DNA of 64,000 nt, from NCBI RefSeq assembly GCF_030463535.1, contig NC_132893.1, positions 34,579,191 to 34,643,190 on the forward strand. Direction: 5' to 3'. This document shows positions 1 through 18,419 of the stretch, piece by piece. The DNA is from Salminus brasiliensis. Lineage: Eukaryota; Chordata; Actinopteri; Characiformes; Bryconidae. Both the position numbers and the translations under genes were made by a program. How positions within the stretch are numbered: position 1 is the first letter of the stretch; every line of letters begins with the position of its first letter. Below the pieces are notes generated by a model, which saw only the letters and a program-made list of their open reading frames with translations, made no database searches and was not told the DNA's origin.

Positions 1-860
1 CAGATGAACCAGATGTTTTAGAGAAAAACACAGAGCTCTGAGGGGCAGTAGACCCACAGTCCTGAAGCAAATTTACGGCCTTTGGCTGACGCTCTTATCA
101 AGAGTGACTTCCATGTGAATTATGTTACACAAGCAGGAAAATGTAGAGTTAGGAGTCTTGACCAAGGACTCGTTTTATAATTGGTGTAGTGTCTGACGAG
201 TGGCCCAGCTGTCTAAGCGCTGGCCCTACTGCTGGGGTCTCATTTTCTTTTTATTTATCTTAATGTTTCTTTTTAGTTTTTAGTATTTTACTATATACAC
301 TCTAAATATATATACCCTAAACATGCATCTCCAGGCCACCGCTAATGACCGCCACCTGGAGCTAATCTAGGCTACACGCTCTAGGTGATGGTTCACCCCT
401 GTTTAAGGGGTTAAAAGGTCCCACAGAGCTGAAATTTGAGGGAGACAGACATGGGGGTGAGACACTGGAGCTAGCACAGGGATGAAAGCCTTTACCTTAC
501 CTTACCCTACTAGAGCTATCCCTAGTTTTGCTCACAGAAGCCCCGCTGAGCTCTGGTCAAGTTTTCAGTTGGGTTTTGGTGAAAATCACTACACTGAGCC
601 TGTCACTGTGTTCCTTCCGTGTGAACTGACTGCTGGCTAATTTGTGGCATGCCTCTTTCCCCAAGGGACGCATCACATGTGTTGCTTGGTGTGTATTTGT
701 AATTTCTCCTAGCTATTTGGGATTAGTAGACTAAGCTAACCTTAGCCTTTTTTTGTACAGGAACCTGAGGCCTCCTCATGTGATGTCAAAGGGTCACAGT
801 TTTAAAAAATTAAGTATCATTGTGTAGAGAAGCAGAAATGGAATCTAATTTGTGTCCAAA

Positions 861-1075
861 CTGTTATTACACACTTCTGTAGCTTAATAATGAGTCAGTG
901 TGCTTGCTCTGTAGCCACTGTACTTACAGAATAATAAGCCTTAGTGTGTAATATAGTGTAATATAGAGAGTTTAAGGGGTTCACCCCCACAGCGAGGCTT
1001 ATTACACACTAAGGTGCAGTACTCAGTAACTACAGGGGCTTCTGTACAAACTGGTGGGACTATTTCTATGGGACT
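861..1075. repeat. Dispersed repeat, copy 1 (lox 3' side)
   Basis: Near-identical to about 2,608-2,820: both run from CTTCTGTAGCTTAATAATGA to the block reading TCAGTAACTACAGGGGCTTC. A third, more diverged copy is at about 40,115-40,205. Family not recognised. Confidence 0.8.
1024..1030 (-). CDS. lox: Possible last lox exon: T-TAC-TGA
   Basis: On the minus strand CCCCTGTAG is followed by TTACTGA, which would complete Pro-Tyr-stop in phase with exon 6, the usual end of LOX. The stretch lies inside a dispersed repeat that also occurs at about 2,608-2,880, so a chance match is quite possible. The real last exon may lie left of position 1. Confidence 0.25.
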
Positions 1076-1093
1076 ATACATACATATGGGACT

Positions 1094-1125
<32 letters not shown>

Positions 1126-1179
1126 GTAATGTCCCATATGAGGACTGCTTAGTGCATGCAGGGAAGAAATGGCACTCAC

Positions 1180-8461
<7,282 letters not shown>

Positions 8462-8914
8462 CGTGAGCGCCTTTTTCTGCCCTCTAAAGAGGCTCCTCCG
8501 CTCGAACGCGCCCGATCTCTCCTCTCTAACCCGGCCGAGGACGTCCGAAAGTGCGCTCAGACACAGCCGGGGCAGCTTACATCGCGAGCTTACACCGCGG
8601 ATCTGCAGGAAGCCTCGTGTCGCTGCGCGCCGCGGAGAGCCAAAGCGCACAGTGTGAGCAGCAGCAGCAGCAGCGCAGCGGCGGGAGCAGCAGGAGGAGG
8701 AGGAGGAGATTGTGGCCGCCTGTGATTCCCTGTGTACTAAAGCTCCACTTCTTATGCAGCTGTAAACGTGAGCTACATGACCTTGGAAAAAAAAGGAAAA
8801 GGGAGAAAAAAGGAAAAGCACCCTGCCTCTCCTTCCTCGAGAAGATCGCTGGGCTGGAGCTGCACTGGGGTTCTGAGAGTGCTGCTCTTTCATCTTCCTC
8901 ACTTTAAGCAGCAA

Positions 8915-9205
8915 ATGCGAGCTTCAACATCTGGACTGAGTCCGAGCTTCAGCCCAAGCCACGTCTTTTACACCTGCAGCTCTGCTGGATTCCTCTAGAT
9001 GTTCATCTAGAAGAAACGCTGTTTTTGGAGGCCTTAGAAGCCTACCAGATCTCCACAGTGTCCACAGTTCCCCTGTCACCTCAGCTGCAGCCAACCAGCC
9101 ACCACATGTTTGAGTCTGAGGTCTGCCTCAGGTCTTTACATCAGAACTAAACAGCTAACAAGTAACAGAAGCTTAAATCACCCAAACATATGTTAACATG
9201 GCCTG
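8915..9205. other. No gene seen
   Basis: Region upstream of lox. No recognisable coding exon; it may hold lox promoter elements. Confidence 0.4.
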
Positions 9206-9212
9206 TATTAAA

Positions 9213-9732
9213 TTGACAAAAGTATTGGGACACCTACACCTCAGTCACTGCTTCTTCCAAAATCAGAGTTGATCCTGCTTTTCTTAGGAGTAACCTAAGT
9301 CTCTACTGCCCAGATAAGAATGTTAGCTTTCTGTTAGCTTTCGAAGGAGCATTGCTGTGAGGATTTGATTGCATTCAGCGACAAGAGCATTGTTAGTGAG
9401 GTCAGGATGTTGGATGGATGATCGCTATCGCTACCTCATTATCATCCCCAACTCCCAGACTCATCCTAAAAGTACTGGGTGGAGCTCCACCACCATCATC
9501 ATTCCAGAGAACACAGTTCTTCAATGCTGGGGGGCTTTATACCCCTCTACTAGCATGGGGCCAATAGGGTCATGATTACTGATCTGCTCCAGAGAGTCCT
9601 ATTCTACTGGCAGTACTTCTTTATCTACAGGGACTAGACGAGCTGTGTGTGTGCATTTGCACATCTGTGTCACCTTAAAGTAGCTGAATGCATTCATTAG
9701 AAGGAGTGTCCACAAACATGTGGACATATAGT
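9213..9732 (-). mobile_element. MITE-A copy 2
   Basis: Full-length copy in reverse orientation, from GACAAAAGTATTGGGACACC to GTGTCCACAAACATGTGGAC. Confidence 0.85.
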
Positions 9733-10183
9733 TTATTTGATCTGAGAGCCAGACAGAGTGTAGATTTGCTTACGTTAGCTAGTCAGCCAGGCAGATAAAC
9801 AAACAGTCAAGGCTGGCTTCCCAAAATCACACACTTGCTGCCATATTTACGTTGGATAATCATGCTAACGCAACGCTAGTGTTAGCCCACTATCCAGCAA
9901 GAAGCAAGGAGGCGGAGTCAGCAGGCGAGGGCCGCAACACCACCACCGTTGCTATCTGATCAGCGCCCCCCTGGCCCCCCCTTGCACTGCGCACTGAACG
10001 GTGTCTCAGGCATCAGGCAGTGCTGTCATTACCATTAGGTGTAACAACTTTCTGTGACCCTTCAGACGTCTGGTCAAATACACCACAATATCCCTCCACC
10101 ATAAATATGTATAGATATTAAGGGTTAAAATCCGCAGCCTGAAAAAGCCCCCCAACCACTCTACACTAATAAGAGTCCCTGGG

Positions 10184-10343
10184 CAGGGCCGGCCCAAGCC
10201 TTCAAGGGGCCCTAAGCAGATTTTCATTTAGGGAAATCCCCCAGATGCTTCATCATTACACCATTTCATTTTATTATTCAATGTTATGATTTTGGGGGCC
10301 CCCTGGTGGCCGCTTAATTCGAGTATGCCTTGGGCCGGCTCTG
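10184..10343. mobile_element. hAT-like MITE, 160 bp, perfect 8-bp target duplication
   Basis: Terminal inverted repeats CAGGGCCGGCCCAAG and its partner CTTGGGCCGGCTCTG (14 of 15 match) are flanked by the identical octamer TCCCTGGG at 10,176-10,183 and 10,344-10,351. The 8-bp duplication and the CAGRGCCGG end fit hAT elements. No ORF. The perfect duplication suggests a fairly recent insertion. The target is an older repeat whose tail reads CTCTGGATAAGAGTGTC. Confidence 0.85.
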
Positions 10344-10489
10344 TCCCTGGGTAAGACTCCTAACTCTACGTTCTCCTTCCTGTGTAACGTGATTCACCTG
10401 TAATTTACTCTGGATAAGAGTGTCAGGTTAATGTTGTTATGAATTATGAATTATTAATAGTTTATTAGGTTCCTGTGAGGGAGCTTATA

Positions 10490-11440
10490 GAGAGGCGTTA
10501 ACTCTGGTGGTGGTGGACTTTAGGGAACGTATCCCTCCACCATTAACGTGTTTTAACGATATTTCAGGCTGAACTCTTCTCAGAACTCTGGTAGAACCGT
10601 GTCTCAGACATCAGATCGCGTCTTCATCACCATTAGGAGGAAGTATCGGTTCAGACGTCTGCTTTCCGTCACCACCACTGTAGAACAGCTTTAGGGACTA
10701 TTTTGCCGTACAGTGCTCTGAACGTATCCCTCCACCATTAACGTGTTTTAACGATATTTCAGGCCGAACTCTTCTCAGAACTCTGGTAGAACCGTGTCTT
10801 AGACATCAGGCAGCGTCTTCATCACCATTAGGTGAAGAACTTTCTGTGAGGAGCTTTTATTAGAGCTTCAGACATCTGCTTCCCTTCACCTCCACTGCAG
10901 AACACCTTTAGGGACTTTAGGGAACGTATCCCTCCACCATTAATGTGTTTTAACGATATTTCAGGCCGAACTCTTCTCAGAACTCTGGTAGAACCGTGTC
11001 TCAGACATCAGGCCATGTCTTCATCACCATTAGGAGGAAGAATCGGTTCAGACGTCTGCTTCCGTTCACCTCCACTGTAGAACAGCTTTAGGGACTTTAG
11101 GGAACGTATCCCTCCACCATTGACGTGTTTTACTGATTTTTCAGGCCAAACTCTGTAAAATAACAGTGTCTCAGACATCAGGCAGCGTCTTCACCACCAT
11201 TAGGTGAAGACCTTTCTGTGAGGAGCTTTTATTAGAGCTTCAGACGTCTGCTTCCCTTCACCTCCACTGTAGAACACCTTTAGGGACTATTTTGCTGCAC
11301 AGTGCTCTGAACGTATCCCTCCACCATTGACAAACTCTTCTCAGAACTCTGGTAGAACCGTGTCTTGGGCATCAGGCAGCGTCTTCATCACCATTAGGTG
11401 GGAGAATCATCTATAAGGGAGCTTTAATAGGTTCCCATGT
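10490..11440. repeat. Minisatellite, about five units of about 195 bp
   Basis: The phrase GAACGTATCCCTCCACCATT recurs at about 10,525, 10,720, 10,922, 11,102 and 11,309 (spacings 195, 202, 180 and 207), each followed by related sequence. A decayed unit lies at about 10,005-10,130. No coding frame runs through the units. Confidence 0.85.
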
Positions 11441-12500
11441 CCATCAATCACCATCACTGTGGTGAATTATCAGTTCTGATCATTTCATAAGTCGCTGTAG
11501 AGCAGAGCGTTACACCCTGAGTGAGTTTTCACATGTTAATTATGCATGAATATTTAAAAATCAGTGAAAATCAGGCAGGCAAATGAATAGCATACGCATG
11601 ATGCAATTCTACAGGCCTTAAAGAGAACGTCCCAAAAAAAGGAAAGGACTAAAACACAGAGGCAGAAATGTCAGAAATCTCTATGCATTATATAATGAGC
11701 AATATCTAAAGCAATCCAAGCTTAGAAATCCCTCAAAGTATTAATCTGGAGCGTTAACCCATTTCTCAAGGGCTTTGAGGAGTTTCATGGTCAGCTTTCC
11801 AGGGATGTGCGTCCTGTTATGATGAATGGCGGCTGGCTGAACCCCGTCAGTCATGAACACTACTAAAAAAGTCCCATCTCAGATTCTCCCAGGCCAGAGA
11901 GTAAACAAAGCTGGGCTGTACGGTGTGCCATTAAACCACCGGGGCCCGGCAGCGGAGCCAGGTCCGTGCGCAGGCCTTTGTTTTGTAGTTTTATGAGGTA
12001 ATTTAAACAGACTTCGTCTAAAACACACCACACAGCCTCAGTTCACCTCCGCCAGCCTTGTGCCAGTAGATGTCAGCGATGGCAACCATGTGGTGATGGA
12101 GGGCTTGTGACGGCCCCTGACGTGGCCACCCACATCACCGATACGTGACACGCGGCCTTTAAAAGCGCACTGCTGCTGTGCATTTCGCCCCACGTAAACA
12201 CTGCAGCCCTATGGCCAGCACTATATGTAATTGGTACCTAGAATAACTTAATCAGTGGTCTTGGAGTCTTTGTCTAGTCTCTCTGAAACACCCGTGGCCG
12301 GTGACAAACCACAGCAGGCCCAGAATGGAATCACAGGTTTCCCAGAACCTCTGAGAAGCAAATCCTTCTGATGTGTCCAAGTGGAAGGTCATCTTTCCAC
12401 TTCCATTTGAGTCAGACTTTTCCGGAATGGGTTTGCCCTAGTTTTCCCCGTGTGATGTTTTGACTGTGTTGGTAACTGTCACTACCCGTCCACCCCTTCT
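11441..12500. other. No gene seen
   Basis: No coding exon, RNA gene or clear repeat end recognised. Confidence 0.4.
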
Positions 12501-12509
12501 TCTTCAAAG

Positions 12510-12865
12510 TTGCACACATTGGTGACACTGATGTGCAAATCCACACACACAGCCTGTCTAGTCTAATAGAATAGGACTCTCTGGAGCAGATCAATCAACA
12601 CCATTCTGGTACCATGCTGCCTAATGCCAGGAGTGGGCTACTAGAGGGGTATAAAGCCCCCCCCCCCCCAGCATTTAGTGGAAGAGCTCTTGATGCTGAA
12701 TGCAATCAAATCCTCACAGCAATGCTCCTCCATCTGGTAGAAAGCCTTCTTCCCTGGACAGTAGAGACAGTTACTCCAACAAAAGCAGGATCAACTCTTT
12801 GTTTAATCCCCTTAATTTCAGAAGAAAGAATGAATGAGCAGGTGTCCCAATACTTTTGTCAAAAT
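12510..12865 (+). mobile_element. MITE-A copy 3, left-truncated
   Basis: Lacks the outer left end. It runs from GTTGCACACATTGGTGACAC to the right end CAGGTGTCCCAATACTTTTG. Confidence 0.75.
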
Positions 12866-13394
12866 CGCGTACATTTGGTTATGATATTAAGGGCGGATTG
12901 ATGATCATATCAATTCAATATTTGTTGATTATGATTCTATTCTAATCACATGATTGGAAAATTGTGTGATTTTGGTCAGACTGGAGAATTCTGGGAGGAT
13001 AATCCCCGACCTCTTTTCACAGGGAACTCAGATGTTCCCCAAACTGAAGAACCTCCCATGAGATTCCCACTGTTTGTGTCTCTGCATACAGGACTGTATC
13101 GAGGTTTTAGCACCTCAGCACATCCTTCAAAACCATTGATCTTTGCAGTAAAAGTTTAGAAAGTTCTCCTTACTCACATTCTTTACTTCTGCATCTCAGT
13201 GTGATCCTCAGTAAACGACCCGAAAGCTTTTCCGGCTGCTAAGGACACTGGGACAAGATCTGACCCTAAGTAGGCGTCATCTCCTGCCCTAACATGTTAG
13301 GTAGATGATTTATCTTCAGGGGTGTACTTTGTTCTAGTTGCATCGGTTGCTTTAATTGGGTTCCAAGCCTTCCAAATGTGTTCTACCTCACATG

Positions 13395-13740
13395 GACAAA
13401 ATTATTGGGACACATTTATGTCTCATTCTCATTAGTTTCATCTGAAATCAAGGGTATTAAAAAGAGTAAGTGTCTCTACTGTCCAGGGAAGACAGCTCTT
13501 CCACTGCTTTACAGCTCAATGCTGGGGGTCTTTATACCCCTCTAGCCCATGCCTGGCATTAGGCCGCATGGTGCCGATAGGGTCATGATGTTGATCTGCT
13601 CCAGAGAGTCCTATTCTATTGGCAGTACTTCTTTATCTACAGGGACTAGACAAGCTGTGTCTGTCAGCAATGGGTGCAACTTAAAGGAGCTGAATGCATT
13701 CATTAGAAGGGGTGTCCACAAACATTTGGACATATAGTGT
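13395..13740 (-). mobile_element. MITE-A copy 4, internally deleted
   Basis: Both ends present (GGACAAAATTATTGGGACAC and GTCCACAAACATTTGGACAT), but about 170 bp of the interior is missing compared with copies 1 and 2. Confidence 0.75.
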
Positions 13741-14400
13741 TTATAGTGTAGTTGATCTGAGAGGAGTGAAATCTCAACCTCCACAGAGACACGGGAGGAG
13801 TCCCCACTGTGCTTTGCCCTGCCTCTAGTGGGCGTCCAGAGTTCATAGAGCCACATTTCATAACTCGCATTGTTGGAGTGGATTCCTTGATCGGGAGCCA
13901 GTCACATTCCAGAATATCTAACAGATTCAAGCTGAACCATGAAATAGTCTGACATTTTACACAGTTTTATACCACAGCATTACTGAACAGCTCATGTGAC
14001 CAGGTGCAGGAAAACAACAGGTAATGTACTAAATATGAGCCTTTTATCCTGTTATGATTATCAGTGTTGAGCACTAGAGGGCGCATTTGAGCAAAGGAAG
14101 GCTACCTCTTATACAAAGAATTTCTCAATTTCTCAAATTATTAAACAACATAAAATCCCTTTAAGCACATCTAGGTCAATATGACATGTTTATTTGGAGG
14201 TATGTTTTATTAAAAGGGGTAAAAATGTCATGTGTTAGGTTAGTAAATTAGGTTAGTAGGCTGTCAGGCTTCTGAACAAACTGTGAAGCTAAAAGACCCC
14301 AATACCATTTTACTTGGCCACTTTCCAATAATAATATTTATTTATATATGGTTAATATCAATAAGTCACTTTAAATAGATATATCTTCTTAGATTAACCT
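13741..14400. other. No gene seen
   Basis: Ordinary non-coding sequence before the microsatellite cluster. Confidence 0.4.
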
Positions 14401-14408
14401 GCCTATAC

Positions 14409-14412
<4 letters not shown>

Positions 14413-14490
<78 letters not shown>
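14413..14490. repeat. (CT)n(TA)n(TG)n compound microsatellite
   Basis: Three abutting dinucleotide runs. Their short frames code only dipeptide repeats. Confidence 0.95.
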
Positions 14491-14494
<4 letters not shown>

Positions 14495-14499
14495 GTAAA

Positions 14500-14820
14500 A
14501 AAAACTGTGCAAACATCACAACAAAAATAAACTAAATAAAATAAGTAAAAATAAAATAATGTATATATAAATTTGTACATATACTAAATAACTGAAATAT
14601 AAAAAAACAAAATAAAATAAGGTATATATACATATATACATATTCTAAATAGCTGAAATATAAAGGTATGTACACAAAATATATTTAGAAAAATAATTAA
14701 AAAGAAAGAAAAAAAAAATATATAAGGTATATTTTGTGTATATACCTTGGTATGGTATTGTTTTTCAGTTATTTAGTATATGTATATATGAATATATACA
14801 CAATTTTATTTAGTATTTTT

Positions 14821-14898
<78 letters not shown>

Positions 14899-15160
14899 TA
14901 AACTGTGCAAACATCACAACAAAGAAATAAAATAAAATAAGGTATATATATATACATATACTAAATAGCTATATATATGTGTGTGTAGTAAAAAACACTG
15001 TGCAAACATCTCAACAAAAATAAACTAATATATATATATATTATATAAAATAATATATATTTTTGAAATATATTTTGTGTATATACCTTATATTTGTGTA
15101 AATATATACATATCTACACACACACACACATATGTATATATATATATATGAACATATAGC
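14500..15160. repeat. AT-rich block with repeated microsatellite units
   Basis: The phrase AAACTGTGCAAACATCACAAC and its neighbours recur at about 14,503, 14,902 and 14,996 (the last slightly changed), each next to TA or TG runs (for example 14,822-14,896). The block grew by duplication of a microsatellite-bearing unit. Confidence 0.75.
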
Positions 15161-15840
15161 CTCACCCCAAGCATTTTAGTGCATGTATGTCCTGCCATGA
15201 TGTGCAAATGACAAATAGGTTTGAATGTTGAACTTGACTCTGCTACAGTGTCCTCTTACTGACACGTCTGATTAACTCTCCGATTTTAGCACTGCAGTCT
15301 GCCCTCAGCCTCCTCCACTCTCAGTGACAGTTCCTGTGCAGGAAAATGAAAAACATCAGTGGATTCAGTGGGAATATTATGTGCAGACGGGTATTTCTGC
15401 CAGGCACTGGGACAAACAAGGTTATTAATATCAGCTGCATTTTCCTAACTGCAATAAGCACAGAAGGCCTGCAGCGCTCTCCCTAACAGAGGGAAGCGGC
15501 CAGCATTATAAAATAGCCGGCGTCACGTGATCTCATCCACTGCTTGTGTAAGGCAGAATCTGGCCAGCATGACTCTACCCTGCAAAAATGCTCCTTCTTT
15601 CCAAACGTTCCTGGGCAGCAGAGTCTCATATAAATTTCAGACATTTCAGCTAGTGTGTTAAAACAGTCACCAGCTTTCAGTTCTGCAATAATCTAAACTG
15701 TGTGCCAAACGCCAGGACTGTGCAAAAGTCTTTAACACCCGAACTCTCAGCAGTGAGAGAGTTTCTGCTCTCCAGATCCCATCAGAACACATGCAGGTAA
15801 ACATACATCCAGTAAACAGGAACAAGAACCTCTTCTTCTG
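15161..15840. other. No gene seen
   Basis: No exon or repeat end recognised. Confidence 0.4.
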
Positions 15841-15844
15841 AAGA

Positions 15845-16620
15845 TGTCCAAATATTTCTGGCCACCCCGAATTAATGAATTCTAATGAGGGCATTCAGCT
15901 ACTTTATGTGGCACTAATAGCTGACAAAGATCTGCAAATGCACCCACACACACACAGCTTGTCTAGTCCCTATAGATAAAGAAGTACTGCCAATAGATTA
16001 GGACTCTCTGGAGCAGATAAGCATCATGACACTATCGGCACCATGCTGCCTAATAATGCCAGGTGTGGGCTAATAGAGGGGTATAAAGCCCCCCAGCATT
16101 GAGCTGTGGAGCAGTGGAAGAGCTATGTTCTCTGGAATGATGGTGGAGGAGCTCCATCCAGTACTTTTGGTATGAGTTCGGGATGATGAGGTGGGGTGGT
16201 GACCATTCATCCAACATCCTGACCTCACTGACGCTCTTGTCGCTGAATGCAATCAAATCCTCACAGCAGTAGGGATGCAACAAATTACTATTTTCTATTG
16301 ATTAAACGAATAATCGATTATTTATATTATTATTTGCCAAATTTTCCAAATTACTCTTGTTTAGTCATCAGCTTTTAAATTGAGCTTGAAGTTGTTTTAT
16401 GCATTTATGCAATAACGAAGAATAACTTCAAACATTAACTTTTTAATGAACTTTCCTGTTAATATAAAAGATCAATAAAACTCCAAGATCTTTTTCTATC
16501 ATTTCTTTGGACAGTAGAGACAGTCACTCCAACAAAAGCAGGATCAGCTCTTCTTTATACCCTTGATATCAGAAGAAACAGTGAATGAGCAGGTGTCCCA
16601 ATACTTTTGTCCATATAATA
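15845..16620 (+). mobile_element. MITE-A copy 5, interrupted
   Basis: Split by about 240 bp of AT-rich sequence at about 16,268-16,505 (with GGGATGCAACAAATTACTAT near its left edge). The right part resumes at GGACAGTAGAGACAGTCACT. The inserted piece is probably another small element. Confidence 0.75.
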
Positions 16621-16624
16621 TATC

Positions 16625-16718
16625 TTGTGAGCTAGTCTGAAGAACAGAGCTCGGTTCCTCCAGGTTTCTCCTGGACGCCCCCCAGTCCAGCCAGCACAGC
16701 GTGGAGGATGTGTTCAAC

Positions 16719-16751
<33 letters not shown>

Positions 16752-16980
16752 TCACCTGATTTACCATCATTAAGCCCTGATTTACCACCAAACCAGGTGT
16801 TGATCTGAGGAGAACTCTAAATAACACTAGACTCCATGAGAGAGGAGAACTTTGGAGATGTTCTAATGATGAACACAGTGATGGAGAACCACCACCACTT
16901 TCTGTAGGAGTGTTATTCTTAGTGTTTATTCTGATATCAGTGATTTACTGAGCAGATCAGCAGATTTTGAACAGGAGCTA
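16625..16980. repeat. Dispersed repeat with (CAG)n, copy 1
   Basis: Near-identical to 28,205-28,480. Both begin GAGCTAGTCTGAAGAACAGA and contain a CAG run (16,722-16,751 here, longer than in the other copy). Family not recognised. Confidence 0.8.
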
Positions 16981-17900
16981 ACTCTCTGAGCTTCTGGTAA
17001 ACAAAGCCACCTTGAAAATGGAGTGCTGATGTCTGCTTTTTTTGACTGCAGGAAACTGAGCGGATGTGAAATAGAACCAACGTCGCTTCCAGAGAACATA
17101 GTAACACATTTTAACGTTCAGCTCGTAAAGTTTTTTTTTCTGTTCCCATCTGTTTCAGCATTTAGTGGATAAATTAAACATGTTTTTCTCTGCAGAGACT
17201 GGCTGTCCCGAGCAACTGTGCTTCTGCAGCCCAGAGTATCTGCGAGTGTCCACAAAGCCCAGAATCCACTATCACAGTGAAGCATTCTGGACTGGCTGTC
17301 TGATCTCTGTAGGTCCAAACCCCCCCCCAAAAAGAACCCATCCATCCTGCACCTAGCATCAGCCGAGCAGAACCAGCTGTACTGGGTCACTGTTGTTTTC
17401 CACATTCTCGTATTTTCGCTCACTGCTCAGCGTCGGGCTCCCCTTGCGTTGGCAGCAGGAACCACTCCTCGGTGGTGGAACCACATCTGCAAGCAATTAA
17501 CCTAGATCCTAAATCCTCAGTCCACGTTGCTGGAATTCTCCTCGTGTGACACACCAGCAGAAGTGCTTGGGTAGGCATGCAGAGGGTTGCGTGAAGGCCC
17601 GGCAGTGGTGGACCTGCAGGCTCGGACAGCATGTTCAAACAGCTGTCAGTGGCGTAGGCCAGAAAGGCTCTGAGGGTGATTCAGAGGCTGGAGAGTAGCT
17701 CACTTCACTGTTGTCTCATGATAAACGTCTGAATACAGGCTGGGGGTGGGGCTGGACTCCCCTTATTACACAACCTTCTACAAGCACTGGTCTTCACGGC
17801 CCTCCTCGGCGTTCACACTTGGAGGAGAATGCTAACCGCTAATTAAACCGGGTTATGCCGGTGATGGGGTCCATTCTGTCCACCCAAAATGAGGGAGACC
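16981..17900. other. No gene seen
   Basis: Only short overlapping frames on both strands without family resemblance. Confidence 0.35.
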
Positions 17901-17902
17901 AA

Positions 17903-18181
17903 TAGAATAGGACTCTCTGGAGCAGATAAATAAACATCATGACCCTATTGACACCATGCTGCTGCTGCCTAATGCCAGGCGTGGGCTAGTAGAGGGGTAT
18001 AAAGCTCCCCAGCATTGAGGAGCTGTGTTCTCTGGAATGATGGATGATGGAGCTCCATCCAGTACTTTTGGGATGAGTTGTGGTGGTGGGTTGGGGATGA
18101 CGAGGTAAGGTGGTGAGTAAGCTCTTTTTAATACCCTTGGTAAATGAGCAGGTGTCCCAATACTTTTGTCCATATGGTGTA
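17903..18181 (+). mobile_element. MITE-A copy 6, internally deleted
   Basis: Left part from ACCAATAGAATAGGACTCTC, then a jump to the right end GCAGGTGTCCCAATACTTTT. Confidence 0.7.
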
Positions 18182-18252
18182 CGCTCAGAAAACTGGGCCC
18201 TGGTCTGCCTCCCTTATATTCTACTCTCCTCCTTTCTTCTCTCTACCTTCAG

Positions 18253-18410
18253 TGGTGCCTCTGTGGTACTCCGGACTCCGACAAACACGAGCAGCAAGAA
18301 TTCCAGATGAGCTGCGGCTGAGCGTGACTCCGCAGACAGGCTTCTTGTCTTGTTCTTTACCACATAAAATTCCAGTGAAACGGGAGCCTGACACAGACCA
18401 GTTCAGCTGA
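18253..18410 (+). CDS. Candidate 3' terminal exon of an unknown gene
   Basis: A strong pyrimidine tract and CAG (18,211-18,252) precede 52 open codons that end at a TGA at 18,410. The reading has a non-repetitive composition (DELRLSVTPQTGF; end VKREPDTDQFS). No other exon of such a gene was found nearby and I recognise no family, so this may be chance. Confidence 0.15.
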
Positions 18411-18419
18411 TTTTTTTTT

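Noticed and set aside
190..235. A tRNA-like stretch (GTGGCCCAGCTGTCTAAGCG)
   Set aside because: It resembles only the A-box arm of a tRNA; no full cloverleaf follows. At most a decayed SINE head.
8462..8914. A longer lox product starting at 8,914
   Set aside because: The upstream frame is open but has no LOX resemblance, and the start at 8,461 is directly followed by a signal peptide.
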